Shown: positions 32,351-40,903 of the stretch, piece by piece
Numbering within the stretch: position 1 is the first letter of the stretch
How the letters are laid out: every line of letters begins with the position of its first letter
Origin: Halobacillus aidingensis
GTDB taxonomy: Bacteria; Bacillota; Bacilli; Bacillales; Halobacillaceae
NCBI RefSeq assembly: GCF_900104185.1
Contig: NZ_FNIZ01000002.1
Span: forward strand, 62,001 to 126,000
Direction: 5' to 3'
DNA length: 64,000 nucleotides
Position numbers and translations under genes: made by a program
The notes under the pieces: model-generated
The model's database searches: none
The model's input: the letters and a program-made list of their open reading frames with translations, nothing else
What the model was told of the DNA's origin: nothing

Positions 32351-33685
32351 ATGAACACTAAGAAATTTATGGCCCGCAATGTATTGCTGACAACTGCGAT
32401 TGTATCGACGTTATCCTTCGGGTTTTCTTCAGCTGCATCTGCTGAAACAGCCGGTACATCCAACTGGACGATTGAAGATGCATCCAAGATCGAACGTACG
32501 GATGATACAACAGCTCCCTATATTGAACCAGATTTTGAAAAAATGGCACCTGAACTGCACGTATGGGACACATGGCCGCTTCGCGAAAAAGATGGTTCTA
32601 TCGCTAAAGTAAATGGCTATTATGTGATTTTCTCATTAACGGCCGACTCTGACTTGCTTCCTGGTAAGCGTCACGACGTAGCGACAATTCGTTACTTCTA
32701 CTCGAAAGACGGCAAGAGCTGGGAGCTTGGCGGTAAAGCTTTTGATACAAAGCAGGCTTATGGTTCCAGACAGTGGGCTGGTTCTGCAATGATTGAAGAC
32801 GGGAAGCTGAACCTTTTCTATACAGCAACTGGACGTAAAGGAGAGGAAAGCGTCACCTACGAACAGCGCTTAGCGCTTGCAACAGGCGACGTGGAAGCGA
32901 ATGGGAAAGGAATCTCTTTCTCTAACTTCGACCACTCGATCATCCTTGAACCGGAAGGTAAGTACTATCAGACCGAAGAGCAGGCGGAAGCCGGAGACAT
33001 CGCCTACACGTTCCGTGACCCTTGGTTCTTCGAAGATCCGAAAACAGGAAAAGACTACATTTTATTTGAAGGAAACTCTGCAGGTACACCATCAGAACGA
33101 ACGCTCGACCGAGCTTATATCGGCAGCGAAGACTTCCAAAGCTCCTTCGATTTTGTAAATGAAGACTTTGCAAAACTGTTCAACGGCGCGATTGGAATCG
33201 CAGAAGCGACCAATGACAGCTACACAGAATTTGAAGCAATGGAGCCCCTTCTTGAAGCGAACTACGTGAACCAGGAGCTTGAGCGTCCACATATCGTGAC
33301 CAAAGGCAACCAGTACTACTTGTTCACAAACACCCACGAGCACAAATTCGGTCCTGACTTGTCTGCTCCGGATGGGTTGTACGGCTTTTCATCTGATCAG
33401 CTTACATCAGGCTATGAGCCACTGAACGACAGCGGCCTTGTCCTTGCCAACCCAGAAAACCATGCCTACCAAGCGTATTCCTGGATGGTGCTTCCGAACG
33501 GGAAAGTAATCAGTTTCTATAATTTCCATGACTTAGATGGCAAGAACATTGCTGATCTCGGTGGTACATCTCCAGAGTACCAAATGTCTCATTTTGGCGG
33601 TACTTTAGCGCCAACGTTGAAAATTGCTCTTCAAAATGACCGCACGAAAGTGGTTAACGAACAAGCTCCAGGCAAAATTAAATAA
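32351..33685 (+). CDS. sacB: Levansucrase (GH68 fructosyltransferase) 2
   Basis: 444 residues, with a signal peptide ending SSAASA before ETAG. All GH68 landmarks recur: VWDTWPL, RQWAGSAMI, FRDPWFF, LERPHIV. Compared with the first copy it has an insertion around residues 255-280 (DFQSSFDFVNEDFAKL) and a different C-terminus, so the two are old, diverged duplicates. One may favour polymer and the other oligosaccharides or hydrolysis; that is inference. ATG 32351 follows AAAGGAGGA. The terminator between them suggests it is read partly independently. Confidence 0.92.
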   Translation: MNTKKFMARNVLLTTAIVSTLSFGFSSAASAETAGTSNWTIEDASKIERTDDTTAPYIEPDFEKMAPELHVWDTWPLREKDGSIAKVNGYYVIFSLTADSDLLPGKRHDVATIRYFYSKDGKSWELGGKAFDTKQAYGSRQWAGSAMIEDGKLNLFYTATGRKGEESVTYEQRLALATGDVEANGKGISFSNFDHSIILEPEGKYYQTEEQAEAGDIAYTFRDPWFFEDPKTGKDYILFEGNSAGTPSERTLDRAYIGSEDFQSSFDFVNEDFAKLFNGAIGIAEATNDSYTEFEAMEPLLEANYVNQELERPHIVTKGNQYYLFTNTHEHKFGPDLSAPDGLYGFSSDQLTSGYEPLNDSGLVLANPENHAYQAYSWMVLPNGKVISFYNFHDLDGKNIADLGGTSPEYQMSHFGGTLAPTLKIALQNDRTKVVNEQAPGKIK

Positions 33686-33693
33686 ACGATTAA

Positions 33694-33726
33694 AACCTGA
33701 ATCCTGCCTCGGATTCAGGTTTTTTT
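33694..33726 (+). terminator. Rho-independent terminator after second GH68 gene
   Basis: Perfect 11-bp stem AACCTGAATCC / GGATTCAGGTT, 6-nt loop, run of T. Confidence 0.92.
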
Positions 33727-33887
33727 GGGGTGGAAATAAAAAAGGCTGAAAGGATCCATCATACTTGGCTAAGGAAGAATCCCGAATTAGAAGAAGTCCT
33801 GTCCTCTCTATTCCTTCTTGAGTATTATTGAATAACGAACATATGAGAACCTTGATTACTTGAACGGTCTATTTAAAAGTATCCAAT

Positions 33888-33926
33888 AAAAAATCAGCTT
33901 CCCTCGTTAAGGAAAGCTGATTTTTT
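33888..33926. terminator. Terminator of the HAD gene
   Basis: 13-bp stem AAAAAATCAGCTT / AAGCTGATTTTTT; the A and T flanks allow function on both strands. It lies just downstream of the minus-strand HAD gene. Confidence 0.85.
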
Positions 33927-33935
33927 ATATCTTCG

Positions 33936-34604
33936 TCAAACGTACATCTTTTCTATTTCTCGTATCACTTGGTTTAGTGCAGAGAAGTCATCAATGACAT
34001 GATCCGCTTTGGCGAGCTCGTCTTCTTGAGCAAAATCAAACCGGCAGCCTACAGAAGTCAAACCATTTTTCTTAGCGGCATGAATGTCGGATAAGCGGTC
34101 TCCGACGACAATTCCCTGCTCAAAGTTGTATTTTTCCTTAATGGCCGCCACCAAATCTGTTTTGTCCAACGAGTCGATCTGCTCGATACTGAACGTTTCT
34201 GTCACCCATCGGTCCAGACGATAGTATTCGACGATGGCACGTAAATAATCAATCAGACCGTTGCTTGCTATGTATAGAGAGTGGCCTTCTTTATGCAAAG
34301 CTTCCAGGACTTCTTCCACCTGTGGGTAGAGCGCGCCTTTCCCTTTTTGAATATTGATGATGAGTTTTTCTAAGAAATATGCATCGATTTCTTTCCTTTG
34401 ATGATCCGAGTGGTTAGGGAGTAACGTTTTCCACACCGTTGGCAGCGGTACCCCCATGATTTCTCTGTATTTTTGCAGCGGGGTCTCTTCGTGCCATTCG
34501 CCTCTGTCTTTCAGGTGGTTGAAGGTCTCTTCTAAAGAAACCTCAAGAATTCGTTCGGTTTGGAACAGTGTTCCGTCCATATCGAAGATCAGTCCTTTTG
34601 ACAA
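33936..34604 (-). CDS. HAD family hydrolase
   Basis: 222 residues of the haloacid-dehalogenase superfamily. Motif I is FDMDGTLF (nucleophile Asp and acid/base Asp), motif II ASNG, the motif III Lys lies in the region LDKTDLV, and motif IV is GDRLSDIHAA. A helical cap sits between motifs I and II. It resembles phosphoglycolate/beta-phosphoglucomutase-type phosphatases; the substrate is unknown. The start is TTG 34604, 8 nt after AAGGAAGGAG; the frame opens at another TTG (34625), which overlaps that site. Confidence 0.85.
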   Translation of the reverse strand: MSKGLIFDMDGTLFQTERILEVSLEETFNHLKDRGEWHEETPLQKYREIMGVPLPTVWKTLLPNHSDHQRKEIDAYFLEKLIINIQKGKGALYPQVEEVLEALHKEGHSLYIASNGLIDYLRAIVEYYRLDRWVTETFSIEQIDSLDKTDLVAAIKEKYNFEQGIVVGDRLSDIHAAKKNGLTSVGCRFDFAQEDELAKADHVIDDFSALNQVIREIEKMYV

Positions 34605-34733
34605 TGGACTCACTCCTTCCTTCAATTTGTATCTGACATTTGTTATTATACTAAAAATTGATACAATTTTGAAAAGCGGTTATTGTTTAATGACACATGT
34701 ACGATTAATCACTTCCTATTTAGGAGAATGGAC

Positions 34734-36338
34734 ATGAAACAACCACGATATAAATTGAGCACCATCATTATCTTCTTCGTTCTACTTGTTGTGTTTTTTT
34801 CTTTGTTAATCACAGATTTGTTGATTACAGAAAATACGAGTGATGAGATTCGTGGACAGCTGGAAGAGAAAGCATTGATTATTTCACGGACGGTCGCTGA
34901 ATCACAAATTGTTCAACAAGAGTTGGAAAGTGAAGAAATTCAAGGGACGATCCAGGACTATGCCATGAGTATTCAAGAGGCGAGTGACGTCCTGTTCGTC
35001 GTCGTTATGAATATGGAGGGAATCCGTCAATCCCATCCAGACCCCGGGCGGATTGGTCAAGCATTTGTAGGGGGAGATGAAAAACGAGTGCTGAACGGCG
35101 AAGAGTATATTTCCATTTCGGAAGGAACGCTTGGACATTCTGTGCGTGCGTTCACCCCGATCTATGGAAGGGATGGGGAGCAAATGGGAGCGGTCGCTAC
35201 AGGGCTTTCCTTAGATGCCGTGGAAGCTGCATTGGAGAAGAACCATCAAAACATTTTAATCGGATCCTTGATCGGAAGCCTCGTAGGTGTCATTGGTGCG
35301 TTTCTTCTGGCCCGCTACATCAAGAAGAGCCTGTTTGGGCTGGAGCCGGCAGCGATTGCGAAGATTTATGAGGAACGAAACCGGATGTTTCATTCGGTGA
35401 GAGAAGGGGTCATTGCGGTAGATGAGGAGGCTCGCATTACATTTATCAACCATTCAGCCAAGGAAATCTTTCAAAAAGCAGGCATCTATGAAAAGGAACC
35501 GGTGGGACTTGCGATTGCTGAATATCTTCCTGATTCGAAGCTCGATCGTGTCTTACAAACGGGGGAGGCTGAAGTGGATGAAGAGCAGAACATTCAAGGG
35601 TCTTCCATTATCGTGAACCGGGTTCCTTTGATTGTGAATGGAGCTGTTGTAGGGGCGATTTCGACTTTCCGGGATAAGACAGAGGTGAATCGACTGGCTG
35701 AACAGCTGACCGGTGTACGTTTGTATGCGGAATCTCTTCGGGCCCAGTCTCATGAGTTCAAGAACAAACTGCATGTGCTGCTTGGTATGATTGAAATGAA
35801 ATCTTATCAGGAGGTCCATACATACATTAAACAATTAGTCGACCATCAAGTTCGTGAGACCACTTCGTTGACGGATAAAATTAAAGATCCTGCTTTGGCT
35901 GGATTTATGATTGGGAAGCGCAGTTATGCAAGGGAACAACAAGTCGATTTGACCGTTCAATGTGAGACGATCATTCCCCCGGCAAAGGATCCAAACGTAA
36001 CCCATGAACTGATTACCATTATAGGAAATCTAGTAAATAATGCGATTGAGAGTTTCCATACGGAAGAAGGAAAAAAAGTTTCTGTTGACCTATCATATGT
36101 GGATGATTTGTTAAGCATGGACATAAGCGATAACGGGAGTGGGATTGAAGAGCGATTTAAAGAAGAAATGTTCAGGAAGGGGGTTTCAACGAAAGGTGAC
36201 AATCGTGGGTATGGTTTACATTTGGTGAAAACGAGTGTGGAGGCATTGGAAGGTTCATTGGAGATCGAGTCGAATGGGCAGAATGGAACCTCTGTGAGTG
36301 TCATCATCCCATTTGAATTGAAGGAGGATGTGGAATGA
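34734..36338 (+). CDS. maeK: Sensor histidine kinase, CitA/DcuS (MaeK-like)
   Basis: 534 residues. Two membrane helices (about 10-30 and 174-195) enclose an extracytoplasmic PDC sensor that binds a dicarboxylate. Next come a PAS domain (about 215-310), the phosphoacceptor HEFKNKLHVLLGMIE (SHEFKN, His about 340) and an HATPase domain (NLVNNAIESF, DNGSGI, GYGLHLV). This is the citrate/C4-dicarboxylate family. Since malic enzyme and a malate symporter follow, the ligand is probably malate. ATG 34734 follows AGGAGA; the longer frame from 34683 lacks a site. The stop overlaps the regulator by 4 bases. Confidence 0.9.
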   Translation: MKQPRYKLSTIIIFFVLLVVFFSLLITDLLITENTSDEIRGQLEEKALIISRTVAESQIVQQELESEEIQGTIQDYAMSIQEASDVLFVVVMNMEGIRQSHPDPGRIGQAFVGGDEKRVLNGEEYISISEGTLGHSVRAFTPIYGRDGEQMGAVATGLSLDAVEAALEKNHQNILIGSLIGSLVGVIGAFLLARYIKKSLFGLEPAAIAKIYEERNRMFHSVREGVIAVDEEARITFINHSAKEIFQKAGIYEKEPVGLAIAEYLPDSKLDRVLQTGEAEVDEEQNIQGSSIIVNRVPLIVNGAVVGAISTFRDKTEVNRLAEQLTGVRLYAESLRAQSHEFKNKLHVLLGMIEMKSYQEVHTYIKQLVDHQVRETTSLTDKIKDPALAGFMIGKRSYAREQQVDLTVQCETIIPPAKDPNVTHELITIIGNLVNNAIESFHTEEGKKVSVDLSYVDDLLSMDISDNGSGIEERFKEEMFRKGVSTKGDNRGYGLHLVKTSVEALEGSLEIESNGQNGTSVSVIIPFELKEDVE

Positions 36339-37042
36339 TTCGCGTACTAATCGTAGAAGACGACCCCATGGTGGCTGAATTGAATCGCAAATATTTGAAT
36401 CAGCTTCAGGGGTTTCAGTTGATCGCAACAGCCGCTAACACGGAGGAAGCTCATGACTGGCTGAACCGGGCTGCCATTGATCTCGTGTTATTGGATGTTT
36501 ATATGCCTGGGGAAAATGGTTTGCAATGGTTGAAAGAGCTTAGAAATAGGGAAGATGATTTGGATGTGATCTTGATTACGGCCGCTTCTGAGAAGGAGAA
36601 GATCCAACAATCCCTTCGTCTCGGGGTGGTGGATTATTTGGTCAAACCCTTTGAATTCAATCGCTTTCAAGACGCTTTACTTTACTATCAAAAAAATACT
36701 TCTATATTAAAAGATAAGCAGAAAGTGAACCAAGGGGAGCTTGATCAGATTTTCCGTAAGAATGAATATCCAAAGGATAAAAACATTCCATTACCGAAAG
36801 GATTAACGAAAAATACTTTGGAGCATATTATTGAGGTCATTAAGAAGAAAGAGGGGACGGCATTTTCTACAGATGACATCGCTCAAGAAACGGGGATATC
36901 CAGGGTGTCGGTGAGGAAATATTTAAAGTTTTTAACATCCGAGGACATCCTTGAAGAAACGCTGATCTATGGAGTAGGGCGCCCTGTCTATCAATATCAT
37001 ATCAATGGATCGAGAGCCCTTCATTCCACATTCTATCTATGA
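36335..37042 (+). CDS. maeR: Response regulator, CitB/DcuR type (MaeR-like)
   Basis: 235 residues. The receiver domain (1-120) has the acidic pocket VEDD, the phosphorylated Asp in LLDVYMP (about 54), the Thr/Ser switch ITAAS and the Lys in LVKPFEF. The C-terminal part carries a winged-helix DNA-binding domain (STDDIAQETGISRVSVRKYLKFL). It belongs to the regulators paired with CitA/DcuS kinases and would activate the downstream malate genes. ATG overlaps the kinase stop (ATGA). Confidence 0.9.
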   Translation: MIRVLIVEDDPMVAELNRKYLNQLQGFQLIATAANTEEAHDWLNRAAIDLVLLDVYMPGENGLQWLKELRNREDDLDVILITAASEKEKIQQSLRLGVVDYLVKPFEFNRFQDALLYYQKNTSILKDKQKVNQGELDQIFRKNEYPKDKNIPLPKGLTKNTLEHIIEVIKKKEGTAFSTDDIAQETGISRVSVRKYLKFLTSEDILEETLIYGVGRPVYQYHINGSRALHSTFYL

Positions 37043-37073
37043 AAAAAAGCAGTCTTCTCAGGCTGCTTTTTTT
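37042..37073 (+). terminator. Terminator after the two-component genes
   Basis: 11-bp stem AAAAAAAGCAG / CTGCTTTTTTT with a 10-nt loop, separating the regulator genes from malic enzyme. Confidence 0.8.
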
Positions 37074-37144
37074 AATTACAATAAAATCATTATTTTCATA
37101 TGGTAGGCATGGTCTTTGATTATTCCTATGATGGAACCATCATT

Positions 37145-37158
37145 TGAAAGCGATTTCT
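37145..37158 (+). promoter_or_regulatory. cre-like site before malic enzyme
   Basis: TGAAAGCGATTTCT matches the CcpA operator consensus TGWNANCGNTNWCA at every fixed position except the last (T for A). It lies 20-34 bases upstream of the malic enzyme start, so binding could block transcription of the malate genes when better sugars are present. Confidence 0.5.
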
Positions 37159-37178
37159 CGTAAATGGAGGGAATGAAT

Positions 37179-38366
37179 ATGCACAAAGATAATAGAAAGA
37201 GAGAAACACTAGATTTGCACCGAGCTTATCGTGGGAAAATCGAAATCAGCAGCAAGTTACCGGTGGATTCAGAAGAAGAGTTAAGTCTTGTCTATACACC
37301 GGGGGTGGCTGAGATCAGTAAAGCCATTGAAGAAAATCCGGATGTAGCAGATGAGTTGACGTCCAAAGGGAACATGGTGGCGATTGTGACAGATGGAACG
37401 GCTGTATTAGGACTGGGAAATGTAGGCCCTAAAGCTGCTCTCCCCGTCATGGAAGGTAAAAGTTTGTTGTTCAAAAAATTCGCGGGCATTGATGCATTTC
37501 CTATATGCCTGAATACACAAGACCCTGAAGAAATCATTTCAATCGTCAAAGCTCTGGCTCCTACTTTCTCTGGCATAAATCTTGAAGATATTTCAGCTCC
37601 AAGATGCTTTGAGATCGAAGCAAGGTTGAAAGAAGAGTTGGATATTCCTGTTTTTCATGATGATCAGCATGGGACGGCCATTGTCGTCTTAGCGGCATTG
37701 CTAAATGCATTGAAAGTGGTTAAGAAAACGAAACAAAAAGCGAGAGTCGTCATCAATGGAGCAGGTGCTGCAGGCATTGCCATCGCTGAATTGCTTTTAT
37801 ATGCCGGTTTTTCTGATATCACCCTTGTCAGCCTTGAAGGTACTTTAAGAAAAGGAGAAGCATGGATGAATGCGAAGCAGAAAAACCTTGCTGAGCGCAC
37901 GAATCATGACATGCGTTCAGGTGGATTGGAAGAGGCCATTGAAGGGGCTGATATCTTCATCGGAGTCTCGGCTCCTGGAGTCATGAACAAAGAACATGTT
38001 CAAAAGATGAACAAGGACCCGATCATCTTCGCTTTAGCTAACCCTATCCCTGAAATTTATCCAGAAGAAGCTTGGAAAGCAGGAGCGAAAGTTGTAGGAA
38101 CCGGAAGATCGGATTACCCGAACCAGATCAATAATCTGCTGGCGTTTCCCGGAATATTTAAAGGAGCACTGAGCAAGAAGGTCAGAAACATCACCCCTGA
38201 GATGAAAATCGCTGCAGCAGAAGGGATTGCGGCGGTCATTTCTGAGAACGAGCTTAGTCCGGGATATGTGATTCCAAGTGCCTTGAATGAAAAAGTGGCC
38301 CGCGCAGTCGCCCGTGCTGTTGAAGAGTCTGTAGAAGATAGAGTTGAACGCTTAGCCACCTGCTAA
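37179..38366 (+). CDS. NAD(P)-dependent malic enzyme
   Basis: 395 residues, the short bacterial form of malic enzyme (B. subtilis YtsJ type), which decarboxylates malate to pyruvate. Visible are YTPGVAEISK at the N-terminus, LGLGNVGPKAALPVMEGK, FHDDQHGTAIVVLAALLNAL and the nucleotide-binding INGAGAAGIAIAELLL. The start is ATG 37179, 7 nt after GGAGGG; the ATGs at 37164 and 37173 lie before or within that site. It is followed after 34 bases by the symporter gene, so uptake and first metabolic step of malate are encoded together. Confidence 0.92.
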   Translation: MHKDNRKRETLDLHRAYRGKIEISSKLPVDSEEELSLVYTPGVAEISKAIEENPDVADELTSKGNMVAIVTDGTAVLGLGNVGPKAALPVMEGKSLLFKKFAGIDAFPICLNTQDPEEIISIVKALAPTFSGINLEDISAPRCFEIEARLKEELDIPVFHDDQHGTAIVVLAALLNALKVVKKTKQKARVVINGAGAAGIAIAELLLYAGFSDITLVSLEGTLRKGEAWMNAKQKNLAERTNHDMRSGGLEEAIEGADIFIGVSAPGVMNKEHVQKMNKDPIIFALANPIPEIYPEEAWKAGAKVVGTGRSDYPNQINNLLAFPGIFKGALSKKVRNITPEMKIAAAEGIAAVISENELSPGYVIPSALNEKVARAVARAVEESVEDRVERLATC

Positions 38367-38400
38367 GCGTTCACCAATTAAAAGAAAAGGAGAGGATTAC

Positions 38401-39732
38401 ATGTCGAGTTCAGCGGAAAAGATTCATAGGAATCCGTCCAAAGAGGCAAACGTCACCCCTTTTGTACATGAAAAAAAGAAAGCGATTACAATATTTGGTC
38501 TTCCTCTACATTGGTTTGGTGTCATTACTGCAGTGACGTTGGTCAGTATGTACACAGGAAACCTGCCGGGAGGAATGCTCGGAAGCCTTCTCGTTATGAT
38601 GGTGCTTGGTGAGCTCTTCGGTTGGCTTGGAGACCATACCCCAATCGTTAAAACCTATTTAGGTGGCGGGGCGATCATCGCGATCTTTGGAGCGGCCTAT
38701 ATGGTGTATGGGGGATGGATTCCTGAATCAACGGTAACGATGATCACGGATTTCATGAAAAGCGGAGGGTTCCTGAATTTCTATATTGCTGCTTTAATCA
38801 CGGGAAGTATTCTTGGTATGGATAAAAGCATTCTCATAAAAGTCGGCCTCAAATATTTCCTTCCGATCTTCGGAGCCGTGATCGGAGCTATGGCTGTAGC
38901 TGGTCTGCTCGGATCTCTTGTAGGGTTTTCTCTAAGGGATGCAGTCCTTGTCATTACGATGCCGATCATGGGAGGAGGAATGGGGGCTGGAGCCGTTCCG
39001 ATGAGCCAGATTTATAGTGAATTGATGGGGAACGATCCCAGCTACTATATCTCCATGCTTGTTCCAGCACTTGCTCTCGGAAATGTGTTTGCCATTATTC
39101 TAGCAAGTATTCTCGATATCATTGGCAAGAAAAATCCTTCGTTAACAGGGAACGGGCAATTGTTGAAAGGTTTCCAATTCAAAGAAAAGCCATCATCCTT
39201 TGACGTGCAGAAGATGGGTGTAGGATTGATGACCGCCATTCTCTTCTTTACGGTCGGGACGTTATTGGCTGGTTTTATACCTCTTCACGCCTATGCTTTG
39301 ATGATCATCATTGTAGCTGTTGTGAAAATCGCAGGGATTCTGCCCCAAAGCGTACTTGATGGCGCGAATCAATGGTATAAATTTGTCGCTAAAAACTGGA
39401 CGCTGGCGCTGTTGTTTGGAATCGGAATCGCTTATACAGACTTGAACACGGTCCTTGAAGCCTTGACGCTTCAGTACATCCTTACGGTTCTTGGTGTCAT
39501 TATAGGAGCGGTCCTTGGAGCAGGGTTGCTTGGGAAGCTGGTTGGTTTCTACCCGATCGAGTCCGCGATTACGGCAGGTTTATGTATGGCAAATATGGGT
39601 GGAACAGGGGATGTGGCTGTTTTATCTGCATCGAAAAGGATGGAACTGATGCCTTTTGCTCAAATTTCTTCCCGCTTGGGTGGTGCTCTCATATTGTTGC
39701 TTGCTGGATTGATTATTCCTTTACTTATGTAG
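38401..39732 (+). CDS. maeN: 2-hydroxycarboxylate (Na+/malate) symporter
   Basis: 443 residues, about eleven hydrophobic segments, of the 2HCT family (MaeN, CimH, CitS). Two inverted domains each carry a GGxG-type loop: TMPIMGGGMGAGAVPMSQI in the first half and ANMGGTGDVAVLSASKRM in the second, which enter the membrane and form the substrate and Na+ site. The setting next to malic enzyme and a dicarboxylate two-component system points to malate, though citrate use is possible. ATG 38401 is behind AAAGGAGAGG. Na+-driven uptake suits a salt-loving cell. Confidence 0.9.
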   Translation: MSSSAEKIHRNPSKEANVTPFVHEKKKAITIFGLPLHWFGVITAVTLVSMYTGNLPGGMLGSLLVMMVLGELFGWLGDHTPIVKTYLGGGAIIAIFGAAYMVYGGWIPESTVTMITDFMKSGGFLNFYIAALITGSILGMDKSILIKVGLKYFLPIFGAVIGAMAVAGLLGSLVGFSLRDAVLVITMPIMGGGMGAGAVPMSQIYSELMGNDPSYYISMLVPALALGNVFAIILASILDIIGKKNPSLTGNGQLLKGFQFKEKPSSFDVQKMGVGLMTAILFFTVGTLLAGFIPLHAYALMIIIVAVVKIAGILPQSVLDGANQWYKFVAKNWTLALLFGIGIAYTDLNTVLEALTLQYILTVLGVIIGAVLGAGLLGKLVGFYPIESAITAGLCMANMGGTGDVAVLSASKRMELMPFAQISSRLGGALILLLAGLIIPLLM

Positions 39733-39738
39733 TGAAGT

Positions 39739-39779
39739 AAAAAAGCTTTTCCTGAATTCTACTCAGGAAAAGCTTTTTA
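39739..39779 (+). terminator. Rho-independent terminator after symporter gene
   Basis: 16-bp perfect stem AAAAAGCTTTTCCTGA / TCAGGAAAAGCTTTTT, 7-nt loop. Confidence 0.92.
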
Positions 39780-39858
39780 TTGTTATTATCTTCATCATGT
39801 TTAATCATTAAAAACAGCCAATTAAATTCAAATTGTATCTGTTCTTATCAAAAAGTTC

Positions 39859-39888
39859 TTGCAAACGATTACAAAGGTGTGGTACTTT
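39859..39888 (+). promoter_or_regulatory. rbs promoter with overlapping cre-like site
   Basis: A plausible SigA promoter: -35 TTGCAA (39859-39864), 18-base spacer, -10 TACTTT (39883-39888). The 14-mer TGCAAACGATTACA at 39860-39873 overlaps the -35 and matches the cre consensus with one mismatch, so CcpA binding would block polymerase. The B. subtilis rbs operon is likewise under CcpA. Confidence 0.6.
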
Positions 39889-39891
39889 ATC

Positions 39892-39905
39892 TGTAACCGG
39901 TTACA
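39892..39905 (+). promoter_or_regulatory. RbsR operator (perfect palindrome)
   Basis: TGTAACCGGTTACA, a perfect 14-bp palindrome just downstream of the -10 and 16 bases before the rbsR start. It is typical of LacI-family operators and also fits the cre consensus fully, so RbsR and CcpA might both bind. The core AACCGGTTACACA (39895-39907) recurs exactly in rbsK and rbsA. Confidence 0.7.
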
Positions 39906-39920
39906 CACAGAGGTGAACGT

Positions 39921-40898
39921 ATGGTAACAATCAAAGATGTTGCACGTGAAGCAGGTGTTTCAGTAGCCACCGTTTCACGCGTGTTGAATGATAACGGCTA
40001 TGTTGGAGCAGATACTAGAAAAAAAGTGATGGAAGCCATTGCTGAATTGAACTACAGTCCGAACGAAGTGGCACGTTCCCTTTACAAAAGGGAGTCCCGT
40101 TTAATAGGTCTGCTTTTACCTGATATTACGAACCCGTTCTTTCCCCAGCTTGCGAGAGGGGTGGAAGATGAACTGAGCCAGGCAGGTTATAGACTTCTGC
40201 TCGGGAACAGTGATGAAAATATACAAAAGGAATTGGATTATATACAAACGTTCGTTCAGAATAATGTGGTCGGAATCATTACGGCAACCAATCACGTCGA
40301 TTATAAAATCTATGAGGCTCTGGATTTGCCACTCGTACTTTTGGACAGGGCGTCGGAAAACTATCCAGCTGTTTTTGCAGATGGTAGAGAGGGTGGCCGC
40401 CTTGCAGCAAAGACCCTCATTGAAAAGGGATCAAAAAGAATTACGCTCGTGAAAGGACCGGCCAATATAAAGCCTGCCCAGGATCGTTTCCAAGGAGCTA
40501 TCGAAGAGCTGAGCCAGGCAGATGTTGATTTCTCTGTCCTGTCCACGACCTCCTACTCTTTTGAAGAAGCGCAGGGCTGGGCGGAAGAATTGTTTGATAA
40601 GTTCTCAGATACAGATGGAGTCATTGCGAGTAATGACATTGTCGGGATCGCGATCGTTCATGAGGCCCTGGAACGTGGAAAGCGTATTCCGGATGATGTA
40701 CAAATTATCGGTTATGACGATATTCCACAAAGCCGCCTGTCCTACCCGACCCTTTCCACGATTCGCCAGCCGGCCTATGAAATGGGCAGAGAAGCGGCAA
40801 AACTTTTAATCCGAACGATAAAAAAAGAACCAGGTGTGGAACAAACCATTCAAATGCCTGTGGAATTAGTAGAAAGAAAGACGACACGAAAGGATTGA
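39921..40898 (+). CDS. rbsR: Ribose operon repressor, LacI family
   Basis: 325 residues. The N-terminal LacI helix-turn-helix is complete (TIKDVAREAGVSVATVSRVLND), followed by the hinge helix (SPNEVARSLY) and a periplasmic-binding-protein-like core that would bind ribose or a phosphorylated form. It represses the operon in the absence of ribose. ATG 39921 follows AGAGGTG. First gene of rbsRKDACB; the palindrome at 39892-39905 is its likely operator, giving autoregulation. Confidence 0.93.
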   Translation: MVTIKDVAREAGVSVATVSRVLNDNGYVGADTRKKVMEAIAELNYSPNEVARSLYKRESRLIGLLLPDITNPFFPQLARGVEDELSQAGYRLLLGNSDENIQKELDYIQTFVQNNVVGIITATNHVDYKIYEALDLPLVLLDRASENYPAVFADGREGGRLAAKTLIEKGSKRITLVKGPANIKPAQDRFQGAIEELSQADVDFSVLSTTSYSFEEAQGWAEELFDKFSDTDGVIASNDIVGIAIVHEALERGKRIPDDVQIIGYDDIPQSRLSYPTLSTIRQPAYEMGREAAKLLIRTIKKEPGVEQTIQMPVELVERKTTRKD

Positions 40899-40903
40899 AA
40901 CCT

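Noticed and set aside
33731-33835. Protein-like stretch (KKAERIHHTWLRKNPELEE) after the second levansucrase
   Set aside because: About 31 codons with no start codon or ribosome binding site; possibly a transposase or phage scrap, but nothing supports a specific identity.
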